Origin: Umbelopsis ramanniana AG
Lineage: Eukaryota > Mucoromycota > Umbelopsidomycetes > Umbelopsidales > Umbelopsidaceae
Assembly: GCF_025399195.1 (NCBI RefSeq)
Contig: NW_026252101.1
Coordinates: forward strand, 343,068 to 407,067
Reading direction: 5' to 3'
Length of the DNA: 64,000 nucleotides
Positions 47,729 to 61,265 of this stretch are shown here, one piece after another; position 1 is the stretch's first letter, and every line of letters begins with the position of its first letter. Both the position numbers and the translations under genes were made by a program. The notes under the pieces are model-generated. The model saw nothing but the letters and a program-made list of their open reading frames with translations. It was not told the origin of the DNA and did no database searches.

Positions 47729-49054
47729 CTAGACGGACTGAGACAGGATCTTGACTCTTTCCTTACTGAAAAGATCTCTTTCTCTGCCAATTTCGATTTC
47801 CAATTTACAGGCTGCCTTTGCGTTATCAAAAATGGTTTGCTGACAGTCCGCTTCCGTTTCCTCTACATTTGTTCGAATTTCTTTTAAATAGCGTGTAGCT
47901 TTCGAGAGGTAAAGATTTCCCAAATCTTCGTTTTGCCTATACCACCGATATTAGTGTCATGCTTTGTAAACGATACGAGTAAATATTCGACAACTTACTG
48001 TACGTCCGGCTTTTTGATCCTGGGAAGCGGTGGGTATAATTCCATTGCCTTTTTGAAAGATTGGAAGGCTTCCGCGGGAAAGATTTCTTTTACTTTTTCT
48101 TCCGGGTTATCGTTGAACTCTCGAGCCTGATACATGCCACCAGTCAAGTGATGCTGTGTTTCTCTTAGTAGTTCAATAACTTGTGGTAGAACCTCGTTCG
48201 TTCTCACTAGCTGTGGGATAAAAGTACGTAAGCGCAAGAAAATTATTAGCTAAGGCATAGGCTGATTTTACCTCCGCATGTTTAGACTTCATGGATTTTA
48301 TTCGTTCCTCCCATTCTGTCACAGATGGATCTTGTCGGAGAGAGAATATCTGTTGAAAGTGGGGTCGTTGTTTTAGCACTTGAGCAAATGCAAAGAATAT
48401 TACTGCCTGGCTATGCTTACCGGTCGTAAAAGCTCTTCTACCTTGTCTCTTTGCTGTTCAAGTGATCTTATTTCCAAGTAGGCATTGTCGTTCTGGATAG
48501 TATGGTAAATAACAATGAATCCTATACCACACAAATCTCCATGACTACCTACCCCTTCGCGAGCCAAATTGACCTTTTCATCAACGGCCTCAATTTGCTT
48601 TTGAACATCCTTCAGCTTTGACTCAGACTCCTCAAGCTTACGTTTAATGTCCTCTGCCTGACGAGCCTGATCGCACTATCAACATTAAAAGATTAGGATA
48701 CCACCGTTTACCTGCCTCGGTATTGTACAAAGTAACTTACTGTACAGAATGCAACTGCCCAGGCAACACTCCAGGTAGTTAGATTCAATCGATCATCTTC
48801 CAGTACCTTGCTAGTAGCTAGTTAGTCTCCTTCGTAATAAAACGCTGTATTTCCAAAATTCTGTTGCTATCTTACATTCTGTTCTCATGCTCCCTAACTT
48901 GTCTTTCCAGCGAGGGAAGTTCTTCGAGGCGAATCAAGTCTGCCTTCAAGTTTCGTTCATGGTATGACCGCTCGTTCTGTGATTTTGCTTCTATCTCATT
49001 CAAGAGAATGTTGAGCTCGGGCAGAGCTTCGGATACTAAATCTTGATATGACAT
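47729..49054 (-). CDS. Uncharacterised coiled-coil protein, seven exons
   Basis: Seven exons (49054-48876, 48810-48741, 48675-48553, 48492-48421, 48349-48272, 48210-47999, 47936-47729) sum to 313 residues with phases closing. Most of it is predicted coiled coil (LIRLEELPSLERQVREHENR, IKRKLEESESKLKDVQKQIE, LEIRSLEQQRDKVEELLR), interrupted by a short Trp/Ala segment (TTWSVAWAVAFCT) and a Pro-rich link (ELYPPLPRIKKPD). There is no signal peptide. I do not recognise the family; a structural or adaptor role is all that can be inferred. It converges on the septin gene. Confidence 0.7.
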
Positions 49055-49512
49055 TTTGCGAAAGAAAGTCTCTGGCGGTTAGAATTCTCAAAGGTCTTTG
49101 ATTTTTATACATGAACAAAAAAATTCAAGTGGCGTCCACGAGCGCACTCCAGACTGTGTTACACTAGGCTTTTGACCCCGCGTGCACACTGCCTTCGTGA
49201 TCTCACTACAAAAACAGAAGTGGTGAAACCTCTGTAACCTTAATATTTAAAGGCGAGACGCATTGTACGAAATGCTTGTTCACCAGATGATTTGAAAAAT
49301 ACATTCTTTGAAGCGAAAGCTTTGAAGACGATGACCTGGTTAAACTGAGATCGACCGCTTGATTGTCTTCCCCGACGAGGCCCCATGCACTCACTCATAT
49401 TACACTGGCCAACTGGAAAGTCACGTGATCCATTGCTTCGATGATGATATCGAAGCAATTTGAAACCGTCCGCTGTGTTGCACTTCATAACTTTGTGCTG
49501 TTATTTGGGGTA
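49055..49512. other. Intergenic between divergent coiled-coil and EDE1-like genes
   Basis: The region is upstream of both genes. An ATG at 49441 is in frame with the EDE1-like start and could extend it by 24 residues. Nothing else is recognised. Confidence 0.45.
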
Positions 49513-52500
49513 ATGGCCGCCAATTTGCAGCGCTATTCTACAATGCCATTGAATGAAGCAGGAGGTAATGGCCATTACTTTATGTTTGCTATAACCGCTA
49601 ACTGGTCCTTACTCCCTATTGAACTCTGCTACAGATGCCAACGTACAAGCGAAGCTGTCGCCGGAAGGTATTGCCCCCACCCCCTTCTAGAACTTTGTAC
49701 CGTAGCAAATGCCTAACGCTAATTGTTCAATAGAACAAGTTGACTACCCCAAGCTTTTTAAAATTGCCAACAAGTCTGGCACCGGGATTGTGTCTGGCGC
49801 CGAAGCCATTGAATTCTTTGCCAAGTCTGGTCTCTCTCCAGCCGTTTTGTCGGAGGTACTACTTTGCTTTGTTGGTGTACTGTTCTCTTGGCGAAGGATA
49901 AAAATGTGCTAATGCTTGAATCGCTAGATATGGGATATAGCAGACGAAGCAAACGCTGGACAACTTGATAATCATGCCTTCTATGTCGCTTTGAAATTAA
50001 TTGCTTGTCAGCAGCAAGGAAAGGAGCCTTCCAAGCCAATAATCGCAACAAGTGAGTACTTCTTCCTATTAATCTGATGCTTCGAATGGGCATGGAGGTC
50101 TTGGCACACTCTCTTACGCTTTTATATCGATAGACGTGAAAGTACCGGTCTTCGACGGAGTATCAATTAGTGCGGTACCAGATGCCGGTAAACCGATCAT
50201 TCAGCCCGCCGAAAGAGAAAAGTTTATTCGCATCTTCCATGCTTCACGCCCAGAGAATGGAATTCTTGATTCTGAAAAGGCCAGGCGTGTGTTTTCTCGG
50301 TCACAACTACCTGTTGATACTTTAGCGCAGATTTGGACTCTGGCAGATAGCAGACGATCCGGTACTTTGAACCAAACCGAATTTGTCATTGCTATGTATT
50401 ATGTAGCAAGATGTATGGAAGGAAAGAAGGATCTACCATCTACACTTCCTTCTAATGTATATGCGGCCGCTGCTGGAAGGCCAGCATCAGCTAGTCCATC
50501 CCCTCAAATTGCTCATATCGCAGCACCCGCACCTAGACATAGCGCTGGTCCGCCTCAATTGGCTGCATCGCCTATACAATCTGTTGCAAGACAATTCACT
50601 GGATCATCTTCAGCGTTCTCTCCTATGATTTCTAGAGCCAACACCATGTCTCCTTCTCTACCACCCAACAGCAATAAGTGGATTATTAGCCCGGAGGACA
50701 GAAAAAAGTATGATACCTTTTTCGACAAGATTGATGTAGGAAAACATGGCTACATACAAGGCGGGGATGCAGTAGAATTTTTCCAAAATTCTCGTCTGCC
50801 CGACGCTGACCTTGCGCATATTTGGGATTTGGCTGACAGACACGAAAGAGGAAGGTTATCCAAAGAAGAGTTTGCCATTGCCATGTACCTTATCCACAAG
50901 CGACTGAAAGGCGATGCACTCCCCACCATACTTCCTTCCAGCTTGTTAAACCAGACCCCAGCCAGCGGCGTGCCAGTTTCTGAAGCCCCCGTGTTCGTTC
51001 AGTCACCACCATCAACCGATCAATCATTAATTGATGATGGAGACCACTTCCAGCAATTTGAAACCCGAAGTACGGTAGCAAAGGCGAATTCGGAATTGGA
51101 AACATTGCGACAAAATGTTAAACTTGGTGAAGAGCAGCAAGCAGGACTAAATGCAGAGCGCACTTCTTTAGATGACCAACTCAAGTCAGTGCAAAAGGAG
51201 CAAGCTGAACTTACAGAGCGTTTGAACAACTTGCGTACCTCTGAAACAGACGCAAAAGCTAGTATCACGAAACTAAAGGAGCAGTTGGAAGTTGAGCGCG
51301 AAGAGTTACGCAAAGTACAGGAAGATGCCAAGCAGATTACTGAAGTACTGGAAGGTTACCAGTCGCAGAAACAAGAGATTAGTACAGAGCTTGAAAATAA
51401 TCGATCAGAATCAAGTCGATTGAAGAAAGGCATCTTTGCTAAACAAGAGCAGAGCAACCAGTTGCGACGAGAATTGGAAAAACTTGGTGCATTTATCAAG
51501 AAGGATCGTATGATGCTTGATATCACTCGCAAACAAGCCTCGGCTGCTGATGCGGATGTAGCAAAGCTTGAAACCGCTCTGGATAAAGCAAAGTCTGGAG
51601 TTCCAATAGAAGAAGTCTCAGACTCTATCCTAGAATCTCCCAAACTTCCTCAACTACCGTCTTCTCCTACCGACTCTAATTCCCCTGGATCTACCGCTCG
51701 TCGACTTGTGTCTAGTCCAACTCAGCGCACCAAAGCTGCACCGCCTCCACCACCTCCTTCCAGTAGATATCATCAGTCTGTACAAGAGGAGAAGCGAAAC
51801 TCTGCTTCATTGTCTGGTAAGAAGCCACCTGCGCCTCCTCCAGTCGCCAGAAGTAAGAGCAAGTCAGATCTTTCAACGATTGCTGGTGTTTCAGCAGTAG
51901 CCACCGGTGCTGCCGCCGCAGGATTAGCTATGGAGAAAGGCTCACATGACGACTTCAGTAACAGCGATCCGTTTGATGATTTCACCCGTACCTTTGAAGC
52001 TGCTAAGGAAAGCACAGTTCCGTCCGATTTTGACGAAGTGTTTGGGGACCAGCCAACTTCCCCCTTTACCTCATTCCCTGAACAGCAGCAAGCATTTTCC
52101 AGTGGCTTTGATGATGATTTCGCAACACCAACTTCTACTCATTTCCTTATGACCGACAAAGCAGATGATTCAAAGAAGGAAGCTCCTCAAGAGACTCCTG
52201 CTGTTGAAGAGATTGCTAGTGCACAAGAACCTTCTACTACATCCGATGTACCTGTTGATTCTGCTACTCAAGCGGAACAATACGAAGAGAGCGAGGCAGA
52301 TGATACCGAATCAGATTCTCCATCAGAATCAACTACTGACTCTGAAAGTACCGAGGAAGAGGAAGATGAAGTGGAGGAAGAAGAGGAGACTCCAGCGATG
52401 GAAACTGCTGTACCTACTGCTGCTGCTCAAGTATCTTCGCTAGAGCAACCATCGATTGAGCCTAGCAAGGAGGATCAGCAAGTAGTTTCCGATCAGCCTT

Positions 52501-53978
52501 CAGAACCTATCATAGAGGATCAGAAGAGTGAACATTTAGAGTTGCAGCCAACAGATGTTCCTGAGCAACAAGGCGAGCCCGTCCCAGAAAATGCAGAGCC
52601 ATCAGTCCCTGTTGTCCCAGAAGAGGTGGAATCACAGCAAGAAGAGATCGCTGAAGAGAAAGGACAACCAGAGGTGGAACCACAGCAAGAAGAGATTGCT
52701 GAAGAGAAAGGACAGCCAGAGATGGAGCAGCCTGTGACAGAAGAGCAAGCACCTGCTATAGAAGATTCTATTCCTATGGAGGAAGAGATCGCACCCACCA
52801 CTGAGTCTCTGTCCGCCCCGTCTACCGATACTGCAAGCACTGTTAAAGTTGACAATAACACTGAAGCAACGGAAGATGAACAACAGGCTCCAGTAGCATT
52901 GAGCCAGCCTGTAGAAGTAACACCTGCAGATTCTGCATCAACGGAGGTTGCACCGGAGACTACTTCTGTGGAGCACACCACCAACAACGAGGAATCAAAA
53001 GAAGAAGATCAATCTGTAGATAATGCATTTGAGGAAAGCTCTGCAGTAGTCAAGGATGAGTCCCCGCACGAGGAAGTCGCCTTGGCCAATAACCCAGCAG
53101 CATCCCATGTTGAACATGAAGATCCTGATTTAACTCTAACCATTGCACAACCTACATTGAATGAAGAGCCTGTTCCTGAATCTAGTGCTACTCCCGAGGA
53201 TAAGCCTGACCATGATTTCGAGGTCATTGATCCAGTTTCGTCTACGTCGTCTTTTGTTTCGGAAGGTATGACGGTCTCCATGGAACAAGAGCAGTCTCCC
53301 TTCGATGACTTTGAGTCAGCGTTTTCTGGAAGCATGTCTGAAGCCAGGGTCATTCCAGGAAGCTCAGCTAATGACTTTGAGGCTCCTTTTGATGCATCTT
53401 TTGAAGAAGATTTCAACCCTACCTTCGAACAGCCTTCTCAAAAGGCTTCATTGCCCGCACCTACGGCAACAAAGGACAATCCAACGGATGCTGCTGCCTT
53501 TGCCGACAGTTTTAGTTTTGACAATAATGCATTTGATTCAGCCTTCGGTTCGTCAGCACATCAGACTGACATGGAGTCTCCATTCAATGTAGACACTCCA
53601 AAGCCTGCTTCCTTGTCAGATGCTGCTCAGAATACCCAATATCTTCACTCTGGCTTTTCTGCCTTTGCTCCAGCCCTTGAAGCATCTTCAATTGAATCCC
53701 CTGGTTCCAGTTCACCATCTGTCCCACAAGCTACACCAGCTCAAGAGAACATCGCTCCACCATCTGCAGAACCATCTTCCAAACCTGTCGTCCAGAATAC
53801 TAATAGTAATCCCGCAACTGCAGTGACACCATCTTCTGTGCGATCGCCACAGCTTTCTGAACCACAGGGTCTTCAAGAGTTACTCAACATGGGCTTCTCG
53901 CGTGAACAAGCCGTCGATGCCTTGCGCCGTTATGATAATGACCTTGAAAAGGCCACCAATTTCTTGCTAGATTTTTAG
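49513..53978 (+). CDS. EDE1: Endocytic scaffold Ede1/Eps15-like (three EH domains, coiled coil, UBA)
   Basis: Five exons (49513-49564, 49635-49667, 49734-49855, 49928-50051, 50134-53978) encode 1391 residues. Three EH domains lie in the first ~420 residues: LFKIANKSGTGIVSGAEAIE/IWDIADEANAGQLD, FHASRPENGILDSEKARRVF/IWTLADSRRSGTL, and FFDKIDVGKHGYIQGGDAVE/IWDLADRHERGRL. A long coiled coil with heptad leucines (about 440-620) follows. Next come proline-rich stretches, DPF-like motifs (SDPFDDF) and a highly acidic low-complexity region. The C terminus is a UBA domain (LQELLNMGFSREQAVDALRR). This is exactly the layout of yeast Ede1, an early-arriving clathrin-endocytosis scaffold that binds NPF motifs and ubiquitin. 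In-frame ATGs at 49441, 49513 and 49543 leave the start uncertain; 49513 is a compromise. AATAAA follows at 54009. Confidence 0.92.
52623..52718 (+). repeat. Tandem 48-bp repeat in the EDE1-like gene
   Basis: Two near-identical 48-bp units encode EVESQQEEIAEEKGQP and EVEPQQEEIAEEKGQP in the acidic region. It is a recent in-frame duplication. Confidence 0.85.
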
Positions 53979-54425
53979 GATGCTAAAAATTTATATTTAA
54001 CTTCTCACAATAAATTCATCTTCTGATCATTACAAGTTGTCATCTGTTTCGCACATTCGCTGCTTAGGAAAGGGATTGTAACCAATGTAAAAGAATGAGT
54101 ACAAAGTGTCTTAGGCTACAGCTTACTAGCCGCGGTCAAATCTTGAATGCTTCGGCCGGCCGAACCGATATGCTGCAAGTCAGGTATACCGACACAGCAT
54201 ATCCTTAACGCAAATGTACCACTTTTTCAATTAGTATTTGATCTATTTAGCGATTGGTGGGAGTTTCGCAGAGCTTGAAGAAGTATGGTTCGACACCAAA
54301 TTTGGGACTTTTCAAATGACAAGAAGTGTTCTGCACGTGCAATATCGGGAACACAAAAAAAGTAAAACCCCAGACGCTTCTGCTAAATCTTAACAGTTGT
54401 CTTCCAGTCGAAGTCAGAGTTATGA
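53979..54425. other. Intergenic, may contain the first STT4 exon
   Basis: This stretch lies between the EDE1-like stop and the first certain STT4 codon. The start codon of STT4 must be here or at its edge. One candidate is ATG 54284 spliced to 54439, but its donor is weak. Confidence 0.35.
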
Positions 54426-57400
54426 ACAGGTACTTACAGAGACAGAAACACAGCGAGCTCCATTGAACTAAACACAGTCATCCATCGTAGCCTGGACTTT
54501 GACTTGCACGCTCGCATCTTGTCCAAGCTAGCCGAAACGCTAGCGGACTCCAGAGCAAAAACCACCAATGACGAACTTGCAAGGTTAAAGCAGAAATGCA
54601 CTCCTCTCACCTCTGATAATCTCGACCAGACATTGAGAAAACAGAATGGCAATTCAGCCATTGTTGTTGTAAGTTGCATCCAATCATTGTAGCTCAGTGC
54701 TTATTGTTATACTTATTGCGCCTTTTGTCTGCTAGACATACCGCGGTCAGCAGGGTATCAAGAGTCTTGCCAAGTTTGCCTCTGCAGCTTCTCCAGAGAT
54801 ACAGCGTGAAACTTTGCCAACCCTTATCTCATATTTGCGCCATCTACCGGCGTATGAGTGGGAGCACATTGTAAAAGCTAAGGGTACGTTATGTGCATGT
54901 TTAAACACAACTTGAATATGTGGGTCCTGCGTATTAACATGCTCCTTTAGGTCCCCTACCTCAAGAGTCGCTTACGTATGTCCTTGTTCAGACACTTCTT
55001 GAAATCGGATACAAGCTTACCGATGAATATGAGAGCATCAATGCCGCACTTTGGGAGTATGCCGAAGTTCTACTCCGAGGTTTGGAATCCAGAAATGGTA
55101 CGTATGAGTTTCATGGTGATAAAGGACGAGAAAGAGTGTAATAACTCAAATTTCGTTCAAAGTCGAGTATACCGTTGGCTTTCTGTTGCCTTCCCTCGCT
55201 GGTCTTTCCAAGGCTCTGCAGGAATCACCATACTTGTATAGACAAAATCAGCTCCTCCACATCATTCAAAACACTCAACCGCTTATCCAAAACGAGACAC
55301 TGGACCACGTTCGTTATGCGATTGATACTTGTATTTCTGAACGACAATCGGATGACTATTGTCGGGAGATTGCAAAGAAGTACTGGGATGATAAACAACC
55401 ACTTAGCAACAATCGTTTGATTTATGACTTGCTCGTCATTTTGCGCAACGTGACAGGACGAATGGTGACAGGCCAAGAGCCTACAAAGGGTCAGAAAGCT
55501 TTAAATTTTACCGACACTTGTAATATCTTGGCCGATAGTGCCTCAAAGATCATGCGACCCTCTTCAGCTGATGCATCCGAGAAGGACCAACAATTGTCGA
55601 AGGCAATGAGAGGCGTTTATGTTATGAGTTTGGGATATTATGAGGATGTGAAGGAGCTCGATAACTCGACATCATCCGAGATCAAAGCATCATCTTCTGA
55701 GGCTTATATGGCAGGAATCATGGCTTCTAGTCTGGTAAGGATGGGTGGAGCATTTAGGCTTTGTGTGTTCTTGAGCGAAAGTTTACTAAACCATCCAATA
55801 TTCTCTTATCATATAGCATGTGGCCGTTTTGGCTTCAGTTTACCTTCATGAAGTCGATGACATCTTGATGGACCATATCTCTGACTGTTTGTTCCATCCA
55901 TCCGTGATTACGACTCAGTCAGTCATTGAGGCTGCTTTGGATGTTGCTACTATCCTCGCTGTCAAGTAAGCTCTCAGTTTGATGATAATGAGATAATCCA
56001 GTTGAAATCCACTTCTAAACCCAATCAACCTAATAGCTTTAACCATCTTACCGACCACGTTATCACTTTGCTTTGTCGATATCTGACGGCTCCTATCAAG
56101 GCTCGCGCTGCAGATATAACTTCTACCATGAATGCTGATATTCGTGAGCACACTATTAAAGCATTGGCTCGATCCGTGAAGGTAAGCAATACTGGCTCGG
56201 TACATCCAATTCCCAGCGGTGACTCATAATTCATTTGCTTTCAACGTAGGCCAAGCCCGAGGGTGAGATGACACAAACAGCAACCTCCACTTTGTATGCT
56301 CTTTTGAACGAGATTACGCGCAACAACAGAGAATCCTACCCAGCTGCTAATGGAGCTGCATCAGGAGCCTCCTCTCTTTTCCCCAATGGAGCAGCTTTGG
56401 AAGTATCTGGATTAACGGATAGTGAGAGGGAGCAGATTTGCGTCAGTGCGTTATCTGGCATCATTGGTATTGCCAAGCACCTTGAAGACGATTCGGTATG
56501 TTACCTACACAGCATGTCTAATTTGAAGCAGCTATTGACATACAGTGGTTCTTGTAGATTTCTGGACAGGCATTTTCCATGTTGATTCTTCGCCGTAAAT
56601 CTCTCACTGAGAACACTGCGGCTGCTTTGATTCAGCAATTCCCTGGTCTGGCCGTAAGTAGTTCGCGCGGAGTCTTCATGGATATCATCAACTTGTTTGC
56701 CAGCCTCAATACCGAACGTCGTGAGAGCAAGATGATTGCGGATGCTGTAAGTTAACGTTATTTTGTTTATGCGCGGAGCAGTCCAGAGTCAAAGGGATCA
56801 CTCGGCTCATACCTAATTTCTTTCTGGTAGGTAATTGCTGCACAACTCGATCTTGCTAGACGACTTCATGAACGACCCGAGTTCTATTCGCTGTACCTCA
56901 CAAACTTGCTCGCCTTGTTTGTTGAGAAGGCTAACAGCATTGAGCCAATCTCCGCAAAGGAAAAGAAAGGGATCAAACTTAGCCTTCCTACCGAGCTTGG
57001 TTCACTTCTTCCAGTCTTGGCAGCTCTTTTGGCACATACCGATTTCCGACCTCATGAGACTCCTGTCGAGAACACAGTGGCTTTATTCCGCAATACTTGG
57101 TTCCATCTTGTTCTCCACGGATTCACAGACGATGCCATTTCTATTCCAGAATGGTACCGCTCGTTGATTATCATTGCCTCCAAGACTCCAGTATTGGTGA
57201 TGGAGAGTGCAACCAATTATTTGGAGAGTGACTTGGAGTACAACTCTGTACTTCGCAGCGGCCACATATCTGATCGTGATCTTTCCAAGATGCGTCAATC
57301 GCTCATCAACTATCTACCCAAGCGTAGTGCCGAAATCAAGTCCTTTTCATTCGCTCAAACTGTGTTTATCCTCGCCGTTTATCACATTGAGCTCATGCGT

Positions 57401-60400
57401 AACAAGAGTGGTGACTGCAGTTTCATGCTGCGTTACTTCATGAACCAGGGTGTCAATAGTAGCTCCTTGGCCTCTTGCTTGGAGCATGTTGTTGAAGTCG
57501 TGTCTGGCACCTTCATTTCTGAAAATTACACCAAGGCGGTTGTTTCTTGCAATGATGATGCCGTCCGAGCGCAACTCCATATCTTACTCAAGCTCTGCTG
57601 CCACCGGCTTGCCAAGGTTCATCATTCCGCCATCAAGATTTCGGACCGTATCGTTGCTGCTTTCCCTCAAATCTTTACTGACAAGAGCCTCATATGTTTG
57701 TTGCTTGAGCTTGTGCAACTCTTGTGGTTGTCTTGCGAAGCAGAATATCGTGACGAGTACTGTCCCGTCTACAGGTTCACATCCATCAAGGCTGATGTCA
57801 CTATCACTCTTGGCGATTCGCATTCGTACCGAAGAGACATCTGTACGCGATTCACGGATTTCGGCAGAAAATGGCTTCGTATGGCGGTTGAGAGAGCCCC
57901 TCTGGAAGTCAATGGTCTTTTACAGAACTACCTTGCTGAGTTTGATCCTCTACAAGCTGATATGCCTACAGATACTGTCCATATGGGTCGTTCTTTGGCT
58001 CTTGAGGCTGGAAGAGCCGCCTCATCTGCACAACCTGTCATTCAATATGCCCCTCAAGTCACTCATACCATCGTGGACAATGCTTCCGAGTTTGTTGATG
58101 CATTCACCTCCAGAAGACATTATCGTGGCGAAATGACCGGATTGGCTCACTTTGGTGCTATCAACAGAGGTGTCAATATGCAACACGGTGACAGTTCTCT
58201 TGTTCGCCGCGAGGTACTCATGGATCAAACACCTGTTGTCAACAAGATCTTGACTGATATATTGCAAGAAGTCAAGAACAACAAACCTGTAGCCATCGGT
58301 TATTTGCACCATGCATTGTATCGTGCTGCTGGTCTGCTCATCACTCTACCCAAGCTTGATGCCGACATCATTCGCAACATTGTCCGTATTCCTGTGCAAA
58401 TTTTCAGTCCCGACAGTATGCATATCGGTACAGCTGTGTGGGATTGGATTGTGGTTGAACGACCCGATTTCGAAACCCTGTTGATGGTCGAGATGCTGTC
58501 GATGTGGAATTGGTGCCAGCGACACAGAAGAGGTCTCTTTTCTCCTGTACTCAATTGCCAAAATCCTTTTGTCAGCAGGATGACCTACACACCTTCGGAC
58601 AAGGCTATTCGTCAAAAGAATTGCAAGGTGGCCAATTACTTATTTGCTCCTCATATGACATGGATTTACTTCTTGTCTAGTCGCTTCCATGCCATCTCGC
58701 ATCGCAACAAGCAGCTTGTGAATATGTTCATTCGACTCATTCAGGAGTCTATGCAAAACTTCCATCTGTTGAGCACTCATCCATTGTCTCGCATGGGTCG
58801 TTTCCAACTTTTGGTTTTGGCGGTGAGGATGCTTCAAGGTAACCGTATGGAGGCCCTTCAGGAATACAAGTTCAGACATCTCCTTTATCAAACCGCCTTC
58901 AACTGGTTCACCATGCCTGCAAGATGGCATTATGGTTCTCGCAAGACCTCCGCTCTTGCAGAATATAAGGTTGTGCTCAACTTCTACAATGCCATCGCCA
59001 ACGATAAACCCAACTTGAACCGAATGGTGACAAGTTCGTTGTTAAAGTCTTCCAACAACTCCATTGGTTCTGGCCTCTACAGCTTTTTGTCAGGCAAGAC
59101 CAAGGATGATGTCGTCAAACATAATGCTCAGTGCAAGAAATTGCTCATGCTCTTTTTGGAAAGTGAACTGAACAGAATGTCTGTATGGTCCAATCCATTG
59201 AATACCCCTGGCCACGGCAATTCGGGTAGCTTCATCAACACCGTGGAGAAATCGATGCTTGTGGATGAATTGTGGAAGGACACTGTTCGTTTGGCTTGGG
59301 AGATTGATCCACGTCTTGCTGTCCAGATGCCTGTCCGATTCAAGAATCCTGTGATTGAAAGTGAACTCCGAAATGTCATTGCTAACAACACATTGGAAGC
59401 AGTCGATGATGCTGAGGCCCTTGTCATCTTACTCGGCGATAAACTGGCCCCCAATACGCGTCTTAACCTTAGACATTTGCAATACTGGAGTCCTGTAGCT
59501 CCCATCACCGCCACTAGCTACTTCTCACCTGCGTATAGCAATCATCCTTTGGTTCTTCAATATGCCATGCGCGCTTTGGAATATTATCCAGTCGACACTG
59601 TGTTCTTTTATGTTCCTCAGGTTGTGCAAGCTCTTCGATCCGATGACTTGGGCTACATTGAGAGATATATCATGGAAGCTGGATCTGTATCGCAACTGTT
59701 CGCGCATCAGATTATTTGGAACATGAAAGCCAACTTCTTTGTGGATGCTGACAAGGAATGTCTGAAACCCGACAGCCTCAAGCCGACCTTGGAAAGGATC
59801 ATTCATAATTTGGTGGAGTCGTTCACTGGCGAGGACAAGGCTTTCTACCAGAGAGAGTTCAAATTCTTTGGAGAAGTCACTGCCATTTCTGGATATCTCA
59901 AGGAGTACATCAAGTATGGTCAGAACGAGAAGAAACCCATGCAAAAGAAGCGCTTGGACGAAGAAATGGCTAAGATCAAGGTGGATGTCGGTGTCTACTT
60001 GCCCAGTAACCCCGAAGGAAGAGTCATTGATATCAACCGAACTTCCGGCCGTCCTCTCCAGTCGCACGCCAAGGCTCCTTTCATGGCCACTTTCAAGCTT
60101 GAAAAGGACGTGGAGGAAGTTGGACCTAAGAAAACGCTGGTGGCGGACAACGGATCACTTTCTAGTTCAGAAGACGAGGATAAGCAGACGATTCAGGTTT
60201 GGCAGGGTGCTATCTTCAAGGTGGGAGATGACTGTCGTCAAGATGTTCTTGCTCTACAGTTGATTGCTGTCTTCAAAAACATCTTTACCAGCGTTGGTCT
60301 TGATCTTTATGTCTTCCCTTACCGGGTTGTTGCCACTGCTCCAGGTTGCGGTATGATCGATGTCATTCCTCGCTCCATCTCTCGTGATCAACTTGGAAGA

Positions 60401-61106
60401 GAGAAAGTGAATAGCATGTATGACTACTTCGTGGCCAAATACGGTGGCGAAGACTCTATTGAATTCCAGCAAGCTCGCATTAACTTTGTCCAAAGTGTTG
60501 CTGCCTATTCAGTGATCTCGTACTTGCTCCAGATCAAGGACAGACACAATGGTAATATTATGCTGGACGAAGATGGCCATATTGTTCATATCGGTAAGCA
60601 TTTAATACAGTATCATGTTCTCCACACGATATCTGACATTTTATTTTGTTATCACAGACTTTGGTTTCATCTTCGATATTGCCCCCGGTGGCATTACATT
60701 CGAAAGTTCCCCTTTCAAACTCACTGCAGAAATGGTTCAAGTTATGGGAGGTGGCTCAGAGGTGCAACAGTTCAAGCAGTTCTCTGAACTTGTACTAAAG
60801 GCTTATCTCGCATCAAGACCTTATGCTGACGAAATCTGCCACTTGGTATCGCTCATGCTGCAATCTGGTTTGCCATGCTTCAGAGGCGAGACTATCAAAC
60901 GTCTTCGTTCACGCTTCCAGCTTGAAAAGACTGAGCGTGCTGCTGCCGACTTTATGAGCTTGAGAATCAAGGATTCTTTCGAGAACCAGCGCACCGTACT
61001 TTATGATTATTTCCAGAAACTCACCAATGGTAAGTTGTGTCCCATACCAACCAATTATAAAGATAGTGTCTCTAACCTTTGGATGTTCGCAGGTATCCCA
61101 TACTAA
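54426..61106 (+). CDS. STT4: Phosphatidylinositol 4-kinase type III alpha (Stt4)
   Basis: Multi-exon gene of roughly 1900 residues; the 3' two-thirds is one long exon ending near 60593. The N-terminal two-thirds is helical, as in Stt4/PI4KA. The kinase domain is unmistakable: QGAIFKVGDDCRQDVLALQL, PYRVVATAPGCGMIDVIPRS, KDRHNGNIMLD (catalytic loop), and DFGFIFDIAPGG (DFG and activation loop), with the last two split by the penultimate intron. The protein ends KLTNGIPY from a 14-nt final exon. Stt4 makes PI4P at the plasma membrane, needed for actin, cell wall integrity and lipid transfer. The true start is unresolved: the frame is open from 54426 with no in-frame ATG before HARILSKLAETLADS, so a first exon upstream is missing from this model. 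Confidence 0.9.
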
Positions 61107-61265
61107 AGGAATCAATCCATGAGCTTGTTTGAATGCTATGTAATAAATTCCAAAGAGTATTCCTATTTTGTAAGGCCGTGTCATGCCTCAGCCTCATTCA
61201 GTTGCGCTGAATTTTAAAATGATTAGAAAAGAAGGCACAGGGTTTTGCTGCTCTCTTGGTGGCAA

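Noticed and set aside
54284-54438. Candidate first STT4 exon starting at ATG 54284 and spliced to 54439
   Set aside because: The phase fits, but the GTGTTC donor is poor and the resulting N terminus has no support from the family; left as unresolved.
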